A stretch of DNA of 64,000 nt from Cordylochernes scorpioides (GCA_030710605.1 CP092875.1:71055746-71119745), one strand, 5' to 3'. Positions 22,070-33,715 are shown, numbered from the stretch's first letter. Numbers and translations: made by a program. Notes: a model not told the origin generated them from the letters alone.

Positions 22070-22623
22070 TATAATAATTGTATAAACGAATGCAAGACAA
22101 AATCACCGCGAATGTTTCTTTTTTTTAAGGCAATTTCTTTTTAAGGCAATTATCGTTATTTATCGTTAATTTTTGTTTCGATTTTATTGAAAAAAAAACG
22201 ATATGGTGCCTTTAAAAAATGATCTTTATTACTATGCAGTTTTCTATTTAGTCAATATACCTAAGTTCATGTTGCAAATGTAATTATCTCTATCGATTTA
22301 GTAGGTGAAATGCAAAAAAAAAAAAATCGACATGATGAAATCTTTAGGAAAATTCACATTTTTATTTTTATATTTTCAAGACACACACAGTTTGGGGCGG
22401 GACGTTTCACAAGAGAGACATCCACGGCGCCAATTTATAATTGTAACGAATAGTATTTTAATTGAAACATTTTAAAAACACACAGTTTGGAACGGGACGT
22501 TTCACAAGAGTGACATCCATGGCGTCAATTTATAATTGTAACGAATAGTATTTGAATTAAAACGTTTTTAAAATATATACGCACTCGGGTAAAACCCGGG
22601 CGTTGCCCGGGCCATTCGTCTAG
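22070..22623 (+). mobile_element. Helitron with duplicated 3' segment
   Basis: Ends with hairpin CCCGGGCGTTGCCCGGG, CCATTCGT and CTAG at 22620-22623. The segment with GGGACGTTTCACAAGAG and CCAATTTATAATTGTAACG is present twice (about 22390-22460 and 22490-22560). The 5' boundary is unclear. No protein. Confidence 0.6.
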
Positions 22624-23254
22624 TATATTATAAAGACCTCAAACATACTTCAATATTTAGTTTTAATAAAGTCAATTTTATGAAGTTTTGCATTCCTTCT
22701 AGATCTATTCATTGAACGGGTATTCCTCTAGTTTAATTAAATTTACATATTATAAGAGAGAAGATAAAACAAATAAAATTCTGAACTTTTTTTGATGCAT
22801 TGATTCTTTTAAAAATGATAAATTTTCTACTGCCCTTACTGCAATGATAAAATAAAGGGAGGGCCTGTCTCATCAGTGGTGAACCCTCCTAGCGGTTTCT
22901 CCAATTTAATCTATATTAAAATATTATTACCATTGCAGTAAGGACAGTAGTAAATTGATTTATTTTTAAAAGAATCATACGCTTCAAAAATAGTTCAAAA
23001 TTTTCATAAAAGATGGCGCTCGAATGCATCATAAATAGTATTTAATTTTTTATTTTTAAATTCATCAATTTGAAAAAATGAAATTGAAAAAATGCACATT
23101 ACATATACAGTAATTCATCAAAATATCTAAATAATAAAATAAATAAAAAACGAGGAAAATAGAGAAAAACATCTCCAACCCTTAGTTTACAATTACCTGA
23201 GATTTCCTTTTATTTATCATCGAAGTTGTTTCGTGAAAATATTTATATTTGTTT
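22624..23254. repeat. Kinase-unit spacer, older copy (continued)
   Basis: Resumes the spacer (compare CCTTCTAGATCTATTCATTG with 1690-1720 and 47108-47130) and ends just before a kinase remnant. A local inverted repeat (AGTAGTAAATTGATT versus AAATTTTCTACTGCCC) spans about 22800-22990. Confidence 0.5.
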
Positions 23255-23310
23255 TTGTTTGCAAATGTTGACTTGAAGACATCTTTGATGATGTACTTCA
23301 ATTTCGCGCC
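23255..23310 (-). pseudogene. Remnant of a PLK-like kinase C-terminus
   Basis: About 45 bp (GCAAATGTTGACTTGAAGAC and the following bases) match the end of the kinase domain in K2, K3 and K4 (the DVLKSTFVK region). The rest of the gene is not recognisable to the left. It sits where the spacer order predicts the next kinase of the array. Confidence 0.5.
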
Positions 23311-23640
23311 TTATGTCAAGAAGATATCAAAATATGAGAAATACATTGTTTTCACAAATACTTTACCATACCTTTATTTTTAGCTATAGGACAAGATGGA
23401 TTTCTTGATCTGTTTTTTAATTTCTATGTACATAATATAAAGCCCCCTTTTATTAACATTATTCCGTAAATAAAATTTTTGGCTGCTAATTTAAGGTTTA
23501 TTTGAAGGTATTTCTGCAATGAATATTTAAAAAAAAAATTTAATATCAACCAGGCGTGATATTAAAATATTTGCGCCTATAACAGAACAAAACAAACAAA
23601 ATAACAAACAGTTATAGCTTTATTATATTTTGATTTGAAA
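23311..23640. other. Unassigned AT-rich DNA
   Basis: No open frame, repeat match or RNA gene was recognised in this 330-bp stretch. Confidence 0.5.
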
Positions 23641-23849
23641 TTTGATAAATATACTTGTTTATAAAGTAAAGCGCAAGAGAGAGAGAGAAGTATTTAACCA
23701 GAATATAAATATAGTTTAAAAAAACCAACTTTTCACAAAAGAGTAAAGATGCAGCCTATTGTAATCAAATTCATCAAAATCAAAAAAAAAAAGTTGGCGA
23801 AAAGGTCAGTATAATCGAAACCAACATAATTTTGAAAATTATTGAAAGA

Positions 23850-24278
23850 TGAGGCATCGAGTACAAAGTAGAAAATACTCCTTCAACAAAGAAACAAACT
23901 CGCGAATCTTCATCAGATTCAACATCACGTAGCCAAAAGACACCGAGAATGGAAATTGTCTCACAGCATAATGAAAATGATGTCTCCATGAACGAGGTAA
24001 CTGAAGTCCCTCAAAAAACGTCCGCTGCTACCCCTCCTCAGGTTAACGAAGAAAACATTGATGAAGATGGTCCTTGGACAACAGTTACACATGCAAAAAA
24101 GCCAAGAATACCACCTGTAATAGCAGAAAATGTAACAGACTGGAAGTTGCTCTTCCAAGAGCTGAAAGACCTATGCACAGATAAATTCCAATGTACGATC
24201 TCAGCAAATAAGCACATTATCAAGGCCAAAAATATTTCAGACTTAAAAAAAATCAGGGAATACTTTCAAAAAAAATAA
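23850..24278 (+). pseudogene. Jockey-type LINE ORF1 (Gag-like), N-terminal part
   Basis: Open frame with a Ser-rich start and ATG at 23949. It contains GPWTTVTHAKK, a motif typical of arthropod Jockey ORF1 proteins, and the stretch before the PRE_C2HC domain (WKLLFQELKDL, CTISANKHIIKAKN, IREYF). The frame stops at 24278 in an A-run just where the PRE_C2HC domain should begin. That domain and the zinc knuckles are found 6.3 kb downstream from about 30615 on the same strand. ORF1 protein binds the element's RNA. The simplest reading is one Jockey copy split by later insertions. Confidence 0.6.
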
Positions 24279-24309
24279 TAATAACGGTGGCTACTCTTAT
24301 AGACTCCAA

Positions 24310-24720
24310 GAATAATTAATTATAAAAACACTTTTTAAAAAAGCTTTTATTTAAAATGCACTAAAAATAACAGAATAAATATTTCTGAAGTATTGCTTTT
24401 TTTTCTGAAGGTACCATTTAACAAATAAAATAATAGACTTAGAAATAAAAGCAGTGGGGGATGATAATCATTTATGCAGCAAATAGGTATAAATTTAATG
24501 AAAGGCATAATCTTGCTAATCATTTGGCTTCATGTAAAATCACATTGATCTCATATTTATTATTATTGTACCCCACCGCTTTTATTTCTAAGTCTATTAT
24601 TTTATTTGTTAAATGGTACCTTCAGAAAAAAAGCAATACTTCAGAAATATTTATTCTGTTATTTTTAGTGCATTTTAAATAAAAGCTTTTTCTAAAAAGT
24701 GTTTTTATAATTAATTATTC
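24310..24720. mobile_element. Foldback-type element with 150-bp terminal inverted repeats
   Basis: Arms 24310-24459 and 24571-24720 are near-perfect reverse complements (visible differences: one base in CAGTGGGG versus CCCCACCG, and small indels). The centre is 111 bp and AT-rich. The ends read GAATAATTAATTATAAAAAC. No transposase frame, so it is non-autonomous. The superfamily is not identified. Confidence 0.75.
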
Positions 24721-25118
24721 ACGCTATTTTTAGTCGTATATATGCCAGTCCAAAAAAAAAAGCCTTATCACTGAGACGACGTTGGCCTTAAATAGCTGCA
24801 AGCCTGCTCGCAGCAGATTGGTCAATTCCTCGTGGGAGATCGGAAGTGACGTAAGCAAAATCCGTTACTAACAGAACTGCGTCTCTTTGCTTTTGGGAAC
24901 CCTAAATTTATTGAATTATATTACAAAGCTAGAGACACCGAGTGGATTATTGTTAGGGGATAATTGGTACTTATAAAATTTGAATAATATAATTAAACAA
25001 TAGATTAAATAGTTAAAAGTAACAACATACTAATTGAAAAAGGAAAACTATTTAAAAAGGTGTCGTGAAATGTATTGTGGTATATTGTTATACACACACC
25101 TATATATATATATATATA
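24721..25118. other. Unassigned DNA ending in a (TA)n tract
   Basis: No coding signal. It contains a GC-richer stretch around 24770-24900 and ends in a TA microsatellite that is the apparent target of the LTR that follows. Confidence 0.5.
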
Positions 25119-25565
25119 TGTAGTAATCCCGATGTGGAATGTACTGGGCAGTCGTGATAGTGGGTGTGTGATGGGATTCCCGCACGGGGACAGCAAGAGA
25201 CAGAGGCAGGTCTAGATGGTAGCTCCAAGAAGTAGAGGTAGACCACGGACGTCACGGATGCCCTAAGCCTACGCGGATAGAAGGGGGGGGTGAGAGATCC
25301 GACCGACCGTATAACGGCCGTCGCTCTGAAAACAACTGCTTTGTCTAATTTCTGGGCCTTTATATACTGGACTCCCGCATTTGGTGGCGAGTTCTGATTG
25401 GTTCCTATAATCACGCCACCTGTCCGGCGCCGGGTTGACAGGGTGATTGAACTCATTATCGTCGTTTGCCCAGAAACACCTGTTGGTCTGCTTTATGGCG
25501 TCGTCTGGTCTACCTTTACCTCTTTGTTTTATTTGTCACTTCCATTGTTATACAAGGTCGATACA
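25119..25565 (-). mobile_element. Solo-LTR-like sequence, minus orientation, copy 1
   Basis: 447 bp starting TGTAGTAATCCC against TATATATA and ending GATACA before TATT. On the minus strand it holds a TATA box (AGTATATAAAGGCCC) as in an LTR promoter. The block at 29354-29801 has the same length, boundary types, TATA-GGCCC and GGGATT(T/C)CC segments. No flanking retroviral genes. The right boundary is uncertain. Confidence 0.45.
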
Positions 25566-25689
25566 TATTTTTATAAAGATATGGGGTTATAATAAATATT
25601 AGAAGAAGGTTGTGAACTATCTAACTCAAAATATACTGCAGAATGTGCCCCCGGTGATGAAAGTTTGGTTGGGGAATGACATGTAATGA

Positions 25690-26760
25690 GTGATGACCTA
25701 ACAAACCTATTATCAAAAAATAAAAGAAATAATTTGTATACAAATTAGTTAAAATTATTATTAAGCTACAAGTTAAAAAGAGAAAGATGTTGTAATGGTG
25801 GTGTATCAATGAAATAAAAATCAAGGTTATAAAAATAAAAACGCACAAAATGAATGATAAAAGATTAAGAGAAAGTATATAATACAAAATGGTAAATATG
25901 GTAAAATGAATCGTACAAGGAAAATAATATATTATTGCATAAAAGATGAGCGGAAAAAAAATGAAGTTAGTTTATTGACTGAACGTATAATGTGACGCGA
26001 AGGTTGAAAAAGGGAAAGGGGGTATCTGAGCATGTTTCTGCAAAGTAGTATCCCAAGCATTCTGCAATGCAATGCGAACTTGTTCAAGTGAGGCATTGTT
26101 TTCATTAACAGAAGGCCCAAGATATTCCGTCTGCATCATTAGCTCAGACAGTGAAAAGAGGTGGGAAGATTGACGGATGTAAAAGGGAGAGGTAGAGGTA
26201 AGAGGGATCCCTGTTGTCCATAATGATTGTGCCCGGTTGAATTATATAAAAAAAAGTGAAAATTTGAAAAAATGGTGAATTGGAATGATGAGTCGGGCGA
26301 TGAGAAAAAAAAATAAAAAGATCGCGCTGGGTATCCTGAACTCACTATTGGGAATGGTATAGCGAGGAAGGATTGTTCCAGTCGGATTAATCAATGAAAA
26401 AAAAAACAAAAATGTTCGGCGAACTGGAATCCCTTGGAAGGTAGTGGAAGTTTGAAGGATGCGGAAAAGGGGAGGTGGATGTAAGAGATTTATTGCTGTC
26501 AATTTTGATTGTGTCCGACTTGTGTCGTGAAAAGAAAAAGTTGAAAAATGAAAAAATGATGAGCCGGACGATGAGAGAAAAATAAATCTAACTGGGTCTC
26601 CTGAGCTCACTATTGGGAATGATATAGCGAGGAAGGGTCTTCTAGTTAGTTTAATCAATAAAAAAAAAAGAAAATGTCTGACGAACAATAATCTCTTGAT
26701 GGATGTAAAAAGTTGGGAGGAAAGGTTCATGGGATAGAGTTAGAGGTTGTAAGGGAAGCG
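25690..26760. repeat. Degenerate noncoding duplication, unit 1
   Basis: Matches 27120-28300 in order at several points: GCAAACCTATTA-like start, the TTTCTGCAAAG...GCAATGCGA...GCATTGTTTTCA segment, then two roughly 280-bp sub-units (26150-26420 and 26420-26700) with CACTATTGGGAATG and ATAGCGAGGAAGG. Purine-rich plus strand and no conserved frame. Origin unknown; could be LTR-element 3' noncoding DNA or a noncoding transcript. Confidence 0.55.
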
Positions 26761-27119
26761 TCAAAAATAACATTTTGAAAATCTATTAAGAAAAATAAAA
26801 TGATAAATGTTTTATCTGTTTAAGAACTATTATAAATATTGTTAGGTGTAGGTTTTTTAAAATGGTGCCTAAAATAGTTGAAGTTGTAAAATTCTAAGTC
26901 TAAACATGATGAGAAAAAAAAAAGAAAAAAAAAATTAAAGGTAATAATATATAAGGGTTGATTGGTAGTTGAAGGCATTAATGTTGATGATTAATAAACA
27001 AAATGATATTATCGATTAATATTGAAATATTTTATCTACATCTGTAAGTTAAAAAACAAAGTCCAACACCACAAAACTAGTAAAACTGTAAGTCTATTTA
27101 CAAATAAATGAGAGAAAAG

Positions 27120-28300
27120 CTAGCAAACCTATTAAATGGGAAATAATTTGGGGCACAAATTAGGTACTAGAATAAAAATAAAGATAAAGGGGAGTAGTGG
27201 TGACACACTGATATAATATTATAAAACTACAAAAAATATATAAGAGGAGTACATAGGAAGGATAAATTTAAAGTAAACACACACAATAGCGAAAGTAAAT
27301 ATTTGGGAAAGTTGGTATACTAGTTACAGTTTTTTGTTACTTAAGGTGCCTTGAGTATTTACAACATAGTTTCAGGGATGTAATACAGGAAGGAGGAGAA
27401 GTAGAGATAATAAAAGTAAAATAAAATATAAAAGAAAATTGACTTAAGCAAAAGGTTTGCGATAGGTAGTGACGCAGTGAGGAATAAAGGAAGAAGGTCT
27501 GAATTGGTTTCTGCAAAGGACATCTCAGGAGTCCTGCCCTGCAATACGAGCTTAGAAGCGAAGTATTGTTTTCAGGGTTCAGCAATCTCAAGATGCTCTG
27601 TAAGTAGCATTAGATCAGATGGGCAAAAGGCGTGAAGATCGAGGGAGAGGTAGGTAATGGGAGAATATGGGAAAGAAAATTCTTCTGAGAGAGGTTAAAA
27701 AGAGATGGTGGCTCAAGAGCTGCACTGCTGTCGGTGATTGAGCTCGACCAGATGAAAAATAAAATTAAACGAAAAATGAGTGGGCGCATCGTGCTGATGA
27801 TGGCCTGGGTCGAGCGTTAGAGAAAAAAAAAATCTCGCTGGCTACCCAAGCTCTCCGTGTGGAGTTAACATGGAGAGGAAGAGTGTACCAGGTCGATAAA
27901 TCATTAAAAAATTAAATTAAAAAATGTTGACGAGCAGGAGTCTCAGGAACCGTTGAAGAGGTTAGAGGATGGAGGTAGATTGTGAAAACAGGGCTCGACT
28001 GTTGCCATTAATTGATTGAACCCGGGTTTGAGGAAAAAAAGAATGAAATAAAGAATGCTGGGACGGTGACCCAGGTGTAAATAAAAAATAATAAGCCATG
28101 GATTTTCCTGAGCACACCATCAGGATGGGATGGCGAGGAAGTAGTAGTCCACTGGGACAAATCAATAAAAAAAAAGGTCGACCAACAGGAACTCTGCGAT
28201 GGACGAGGGGTGGTTAGAACGATGGCATAGAAGGCCAATGGAAAATGATCAAGAGACGAGAGAAGTATGGAAGGCAGAGTTGGAAGGATCAAGATATAAG
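27120..28300. repeat. Degenerate noncoding duplication, unit 2
   Basis: Second copy of the block at 25690-26760, with its own two sub-units (27650-27940 and 27940-28220, for example GATGGGATGGCGAGGAAG). Strongly diverged, so the duplication is old. Confidence 0.55.
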
Positions 28301-29353
28301 AAGGGACAGTTGGTATAAGGCGTCACTGTTAAAACAAAATTTTTAAGTTAAATCAGCTTAGACGTAGGCCATGGAAAATTAAAACAAATGATGTCAAAGA
28401 ATATAAGGTTTCAGGTGATGTTTATATAGGTTGGCTAATGGTTTTAACTGTTTAGGGATGGAAGGAAAAGAAATATCTTAATGTAAAAGAAATATCCTAA
28501 AATATATGGATTGATTCTAAAATATAAAATGGCACACATCACGGATCGTAAAAATATAAATGAATAAGATTTTAAGATATAGTAAGTATTTAGGTTAGTG
28601 TGTTCCCCACGTGATGCAATACTTATAAACGCAAATTAGACGATGTTTGGAATAGTGTCATGGCGATGGACGCCATTTTGGGGGTTTAATTGTCCTTTTA
28701 GGAGGCCAAGATGGCGTCTCCTTTGGTTTCATATACAGGATCGATTTTAGAGATGATGGGGAGCTAAATTTTAAACGGGGTTGACAAAACGATAAACTAT
28801 CCTATAACATTATAAAAATAAGATTTTCTATAAAAGGGATTTTATATAATTTTCCTATCCGTTTCAATCTGGCAGGTTCGTCTGTTAGAAGGATATTAAA
28901 TTTAATCTGTAATATTGAAATCGTGGGTGTGAATAATTTGGAAAAGGTAGGCTATAAAAGAATTAATTAATTAACTAGTGTATAAATAAATGTGTTATGA
29001 TCATGCGAAATGTGTTAATGGGATATGGGATATGCGAGAGGAATTAAAATTGATGTGAACAATGTAGAAAGTACGAAATAAAAATGTATGTTTGAACAGG
29101 TGACACTCAGGTGGCGCGAGAAAGTCGAGCTCGGCGTTTTGTTTTTGGAAGGACGGTAAAATAATAGCTATTTATGTAACATGGATTGTTTGCCACTCAG
29201 TGGTGCCTGTGTACCAAATGTTTTTCTAATCGAGTTAATATTGCGAATACTTTTTTTCTATTGTACTAAACAAGTTGGGATCTAAATGTCGGAAAGGATC
29301 TATTAATCTATTTATTTTTAGGGGTTCTATATATATATATATATATATATATA
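28301..29353. other. Unassigned DNA ending in a (TA)n tract
   Basis: No gene recognised. An inverted pair of GACGCCATTTTGG / CCAAGATGGCGTC lies at 28669-28718. The region ends in a TA microsatellite abutting the next LTR-like sequence. Confidence 0.5.
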
Positions 29354-29801
29354 TGTAATAATGTGTTGAGGTTTGGTAAGCCTGTTGTAGAATCCTGTTG
29401 ACTCTCTGTAATAATAGGTTGGGATTTCCACGCACACACAACGAAGCGACACAGTTGTCGAAGGAAAGTTTCTTGAATAGATATAAAGTCGAGTCAAAAG
29501 CAAAGATGGAGATCGAAAAGGTTTCTTACTGTTTTACATGGTCGATGAGTTGGTGACAACCGGCGACACGCGGATGGGGAACTCACTGGAACTGCACTGA
29601 CTGCTGTTGCTACGGGCCTTTTTATACTACGAGAATTGGGTCATGCACGTGTCACACGTGTCGATGGACACCGGACACTGGCGACGGTCTGTCGGCTTCC
29701 AATCTATCTTTAGAAGTTACTTTGTAATTCTCTCAATCTTGCTTTTAACTCAGCTTTTAATCTATTATATAGTTTTATTTATTCATCCTCAGTACATTAC
29801 A
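29354..29801 (-). mobile_element. Solo-LTR-like sequence, minus orientation, copy 2
   Basis: 448 bp from TGTAATAATGTG (after TATATATA) to CATTACA (before TATG). The minus-strand TATA box (GTATAAAAAGGCCC) is followed by an initiator-like region. It is similar in layout to 25119-25565 but well diverged. Confidence 0.45.
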
Positions 29802-30009
29802 TATGGAGATACAAGGACACACGTCAATTATGCGTATAATTAGTTATAGTTTATAATTAGTTCTATATACATGACAATCTTGTTATAAATATTATAATAT
29901 ATAGGTTTGTTGGTTTAAATTATCATATCAATGTATGTCTGTCTATCTGTCAATTATTAATTGGACTGAGCGAGTATTGGGAGTTTCATTATTCTATATG
30001 GTCTGGAAG

Positions 30010-30610
30010 CATATTAAAATTAAATATACAAAATTTGAAAGGAAATTTGGAAATTTGTCCGTTCTTGGCCAACCTGACAACCCAGAAGTCTGAAAATTGG
30101 TCAACTAGCATTGTCATCAGGTTTGAACATGTGTACCAAATTTCATATTTCTAGGTGCCCTAAAAGTATATAAATAAAAATTGATTACAAGATTTGGCGA
30201 CAGACATCCAGACAGACAGACATGGAGGCAAGTTAAATAAAAGCTTTTAAATAAAAGTTTGACCAATCTCAATGAAAATGGTACCATCAGAAAGCGTAAA
30301 AATTATACCAAGAAAGCTTAGGCCAAGAAGGAGAAATCGAAGGAAAATCGCTAAAAACGAACGGTTCGCGAGATATTGGCAAAACAAAATAAATAAAATT
30401 AAATATACAAAATTTGAAAGGAAATTTGGAAATTTGTCCGTTCTTGGCCAACCTGACAACCCAGAAGTCTGAAAATTGGTCAACTAGCATTGTAATCAGG
30501 TTTGAACATGTGTACCAAATTTCATATTTCTAGGTGCCCTATAAGTATATTAAAAATTCATTACAAGATTTGGCGACAGACAGACAGATAGGCAAGTTAA
30601 ATAAAAGCTT
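30010..30610. repeat. Two copies of a 230-bp segment, 379 bp apart
   Basis: AAATTTGAAAGGAAATTTGG through GACAGACAGACA occurs at 30031-30240 and 30410-30600, nearly identical. The second copy ends directly at the Jockey fragment. The CAGACAGACAGACATGG and GCAAGTTAAATAAAAGC ends suggest a transposon terminus, possibly Helitron-like, but no CTAG hairpin is seen. DNA between 29802 and 30009 is unassigned. Confidence 0.55.
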
Positions 30611-31255
30611 TTGAAAACCGCTCAAAGTGTTATTAAAGGGCGTGACAACAGCCTACAAGACTGAAGATATAGCAATGGAACTTGCAACAAGTGCTTTACT
30701 GAGACCTCTTTAAAGATACTTCATAGACAATTAACTAAAAGGCCAATGAATATAGTACTGGTAGAATTACCGAAAAATGAACATAACAAGAAATTTTACA
30801 GAATAACTGAACTTCTCTATCAGAAAATATTGCAGTAGTATCTTTCAGAACAACAAACCATGTGACTCAATGTTTCCACTGCCAGGGTTTCGGGCACGGT
30901 CAACTTAACGGCTTCCTGAAACCAAAGTGCGTCAAGTGTGCTGAGGAGCACCATTTGAAGGACTGTCCAAGAAAGTCAAGACAACTTCCCCCAAAGTGTG
31001 CAAACTGCGAAGAAGCGCACACAGCCAATTATCGCAGATGCCCAAAGTTTCCAAGAGTACATCAGCAACAGCCAGATACCCTGGTCAGTACAAATCTAAC
31101 AACCCAATTCCGATTTCAAAAAGATCTGAAACACTGCCACAAATTGTAGAACAACAAAACCAAAGCAATGCTGAGGTTTCGACAAGAAAAACTTCTTGTT
31201 CTGAGACTAAGGACCTGTGTGAAAAATTGATGCAAGTAATCAAAACATACCTACA
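30611..31255 (+). pseudogene. Jockey ORF1, PRE_C2HC domain and zinc knuckles
   Basis: The frame with KVLLKGVTTAYKTEDIAMEL (PRE_C2HC) starts around 30620 and is followed after frame changes by three Cys/His knuckles between 30862 and 31040: CFHCQGFGHGQ, CVKCAEEHHLKDC, CANCEEAHTANYRRC. This is the usual nucleic-acid-binding end of Jockey ORF1. Frameshifts lie between the domain and the knuckles, and a Cys in the first knuckle region appears lost (GHGQLNGFLK). Confidence 0.75.
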
Positions 31256-31261
31256 ATGAAT

Positions 31262-32020
31262 TGCAAATTACCTTTTAAAATTATTGCTTGGAATTTTAAC
31301 TGAATCAGATCAAAGAAAGAAGAAATATTGCACTTTTTAGAAGATAACTCAATAGACATTGCTCTGCTCAATGAAACTCACCTTGAACCCTCAATTGATT
31401 TGAAGTTCAGGAATTACCAAACCATTAGAACATACCGAATTATAGGAAAAGGTGGGGGAACAGCCATCATTATAAAATCCTTTTTTAAATATAAACATAT
31501 GCCGATTCATATTTCAAACTTGGAAAATACCTCAATTATGATTAAACCAGATGGAAAAACCCTCTTGCAAATCTCAGCAATTTATAAGAAGCCTGATGCA
31601 CTATTATTGGAACAAGATTTGAACCAACTGATAAAACACAACCACGCAATAATAGTTGCATGAGACTGGAACTCCAAACACCCTCTTTGGGGATCAAGGC
31701 CTTCTTAATAGCAGCGGAATCGTGCTGCACAATTTCTCTGAAAGAGAAAGCATCGACATTGTCGCACCTTCTTCACCCACGCATTACAGTCCACTCGGCA
31801 ATCCCGATTTCCTAGACTTCGCTGTTTTTAAAAATAATCCCTTGACCCCAAAGGCCAGAACCACCGACGATTTATCATCTGACCATCTCTCTGTAATCTT
31901 GGAATTGAATTGTCCAAAGGATGAATTCACATCCCAGCTCAGCCGAGTAACTAATTGTGTTCATTTTCAACAAGATCTAATCTCCACCACGCCCCCCAGA
32001 CTCCCCTTGACACTGAAGTA
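31262..32020 (+). pseudogene. Jockey endonuclease domain (disrupted)
   Basis: AP-endonuclease-like domain that nicks target DNA for reverse transcription. Visible motifs: ALLNETHL (catalytic Glu), GGGTAIIIK, then the DWNSKHPLWG motif where the preceding glycine codon has become a TGA stop near 31662, followed by HYSPLGNPDFLDFAVF and SSDHLSVILEL (catalytic SDH). Beyond the stop the reading continues from about 31656 in the frame of the second fragment. Inactive as read. Confidence 0.75.
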
Positions 32021-32029
32021 GACATTGAT

Positions 32030-33538
32030 TCAGTAATTGGAATTTTAAACGAGAAAATTAATAATAGCTACTCGAAAAATACCATAGTCTCATCTTCCAA
32101 ATTAATAAAGAACCCAAATACCAAAGCCTTAATAAGAAAGAAAAATAAAGCTTGGAAAAGATGGTCATCAACCTGGGATCCAGCTCATTGAACTACTTAC
32201 CTCAATCTTCAAGAAAAGGTGAACCAAGCCCTTGAAGCAGAGAAATCTGAAAATTGGAATAGTTTTATAAGTAAACTTGAATCGAGCCCAACAAACTTCT
32301 GGAAAAAAACAAAACCCATTAGGAAAAAAACTGACAAAATCACTAGTTTAAATGCAAATGGAAAACCTTGCTGACCGACAAAGAAATTGGAAATGATCTC
32401 TCGGAGCATTTTTCCGAACACTTTTTCAAGGTGGAGGATGAGGTTCTGTCTTACCTAACAGATAATAACACTTGTCAATATCCCCAAGAGAATTTACTAT
32501 CAATGACAACGCCAAATGAAGTCAAATAAGTGATTAAAAACCAAGGTAATCACAAAGCTCTAGGCCACGACAATATTATGCCGCAGACATACATGGATTC
32601 AAATAACTTTATCATTTTTCAACAATTTGGATTCAGAAAAGGACACTCCAAAACCCACCAGCTAATCACAGTAATAGACTACATCCAAATAAGAAAGTCC
32701 CACAAGGAGGCAGTAGGTGCTGTTTTTCTAGACTTTACCAAATCCTTTGATAGAGTATGGCATGATAACAAAAAATCAATTCCCAAGGGGTTTTATCAAA
32801 TTCTTGAAAAGATATCTCCAGTACAGGACCTTTTCAATTAAGCAAGCAAATTATGTAATCACGGCAAAACCAACCCAGATTGGAGTCCCTCAAGGCTCTA
32901 TCCTTGTACCTTACCTATTCAACATCTACATCAACGATTTCCCTCCCCATCAAAAATGTCGAACAAAACTTTTCGCAAATGACGCAGCAATTTTATTAAA
33001 CTCCAAATCAATAGGAATAATAACTACACAACTCCAAAATTACATAAACAGTATAACCAAATGGTGCAATGATTGGAAATTAGACATCAACCCAAAAAAG
33101 TCACAGGCAATAATTTTTCCTCCTCTAGACAATAAAAAATGCAAGCCACAATCCATCCTAAAGGTAATCCTAAAGGCCCTATTAACTGGACTGACAGCGT
33201 TAAATATCTTGGAGTTACCTTAGACTCCAAGTTGAAATTCAACATGCATGTCAAAAATATCATAAAGTAGCAAAAATCGCAAAAATAAAATTATCAAGTC
33301 TTGAATAAACTATAGAAGCAAATTGTCTACAAAACAAAAGTTTACTCTATACAGAAGTTGTATCCTCCCGATAGTAACATACGCACTCCCAGTTTGGTAC
33401 AAATATATTATAACCACAGACAAAAATAGGATAAACGCATTCATGAAAATCTGCCTTCGGAAAAGTATAGGAGCTCCATTCAACCTATCAAACAAGATAC
33501 TGAAGGAGGACTTGAACCAAAGAAGATATAAATCCTAG
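32030..33538 (+). pseudogene. Jockey reverse transcriptase (disrupted)
   Basis: Fragments in several frames. Recognised blocks: FGFRKGHSKTHQL and VFLDFTKSFDRVWHD (finger/palm), IGVPQGSILVPYLFNIYIND, then the catalytic box read as FANDAA, where active enzymes have FADD, so the first of the paired aspartates is Asn. The end domain includes WCNDWKLDINPKKSQ and the thumb region LYRSCILPIVTYALPVW. A segment before FGFRKG appears deleted (about 32520-32620). Polymerase activity would be lost. Confidence 0.8.
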
Positions 33539-33715
33539 ATTCCGACGACCTGGCCCCGACTCTTAGTTAAGAGCTCATCGCTCAACAGCTGCCCTCCTGC
33601 AAGGTCTGGGGGAACCACCTCAACTCCACCAACTCGCCATGTGTAAATAGCCAGGACAAGGTGACTCGCGAGCTGTGCTCGAATGTAACACCTGTAAATT
33701 AAGACAAAATAAATA

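Larger units (their letters stand above)
30611..33715 (+). mobile_element. Jockey-clade LINE, decayed (rest of ORF1, endonuclease, RT, 3' UTR)
   Basis: In order on the plus strand: PRE_C2HC domain and zinc knuckles, apurinic-type endonuclease, reverse transcriptase, and a 3' untranslated region ending in AAATAAATAAAT near 33700. Each domain is broken by stops and frameshifts. It probably continues the ORF1 fragment at 23850-24278. Not capable of autonomous movement. Confidence 0.8.

Noticed and set aside
26242-26730. A 162-codon minus frame, Phe/Ser rich
   Set aside because: It falls in a pyrimidine-rich strand of the noncoding duplication; the duplicate copy at 27650-28220 does not preserve the frame.
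25119-29801. The two LTR-like blocks as the paired LTRs of one 4.7-kb element
   Set aside because: They are strongly diverged from each other, each abuts its own TA tract, and the DNA between holds no retroelement gene.
30272-30483. Overlapping 66-78 codon frames on both strands
   Set aside because: They lie in the duplicated 230-bp segment and show no conserved protein; the basic composition comes from AAG/AGA-rich DNA.
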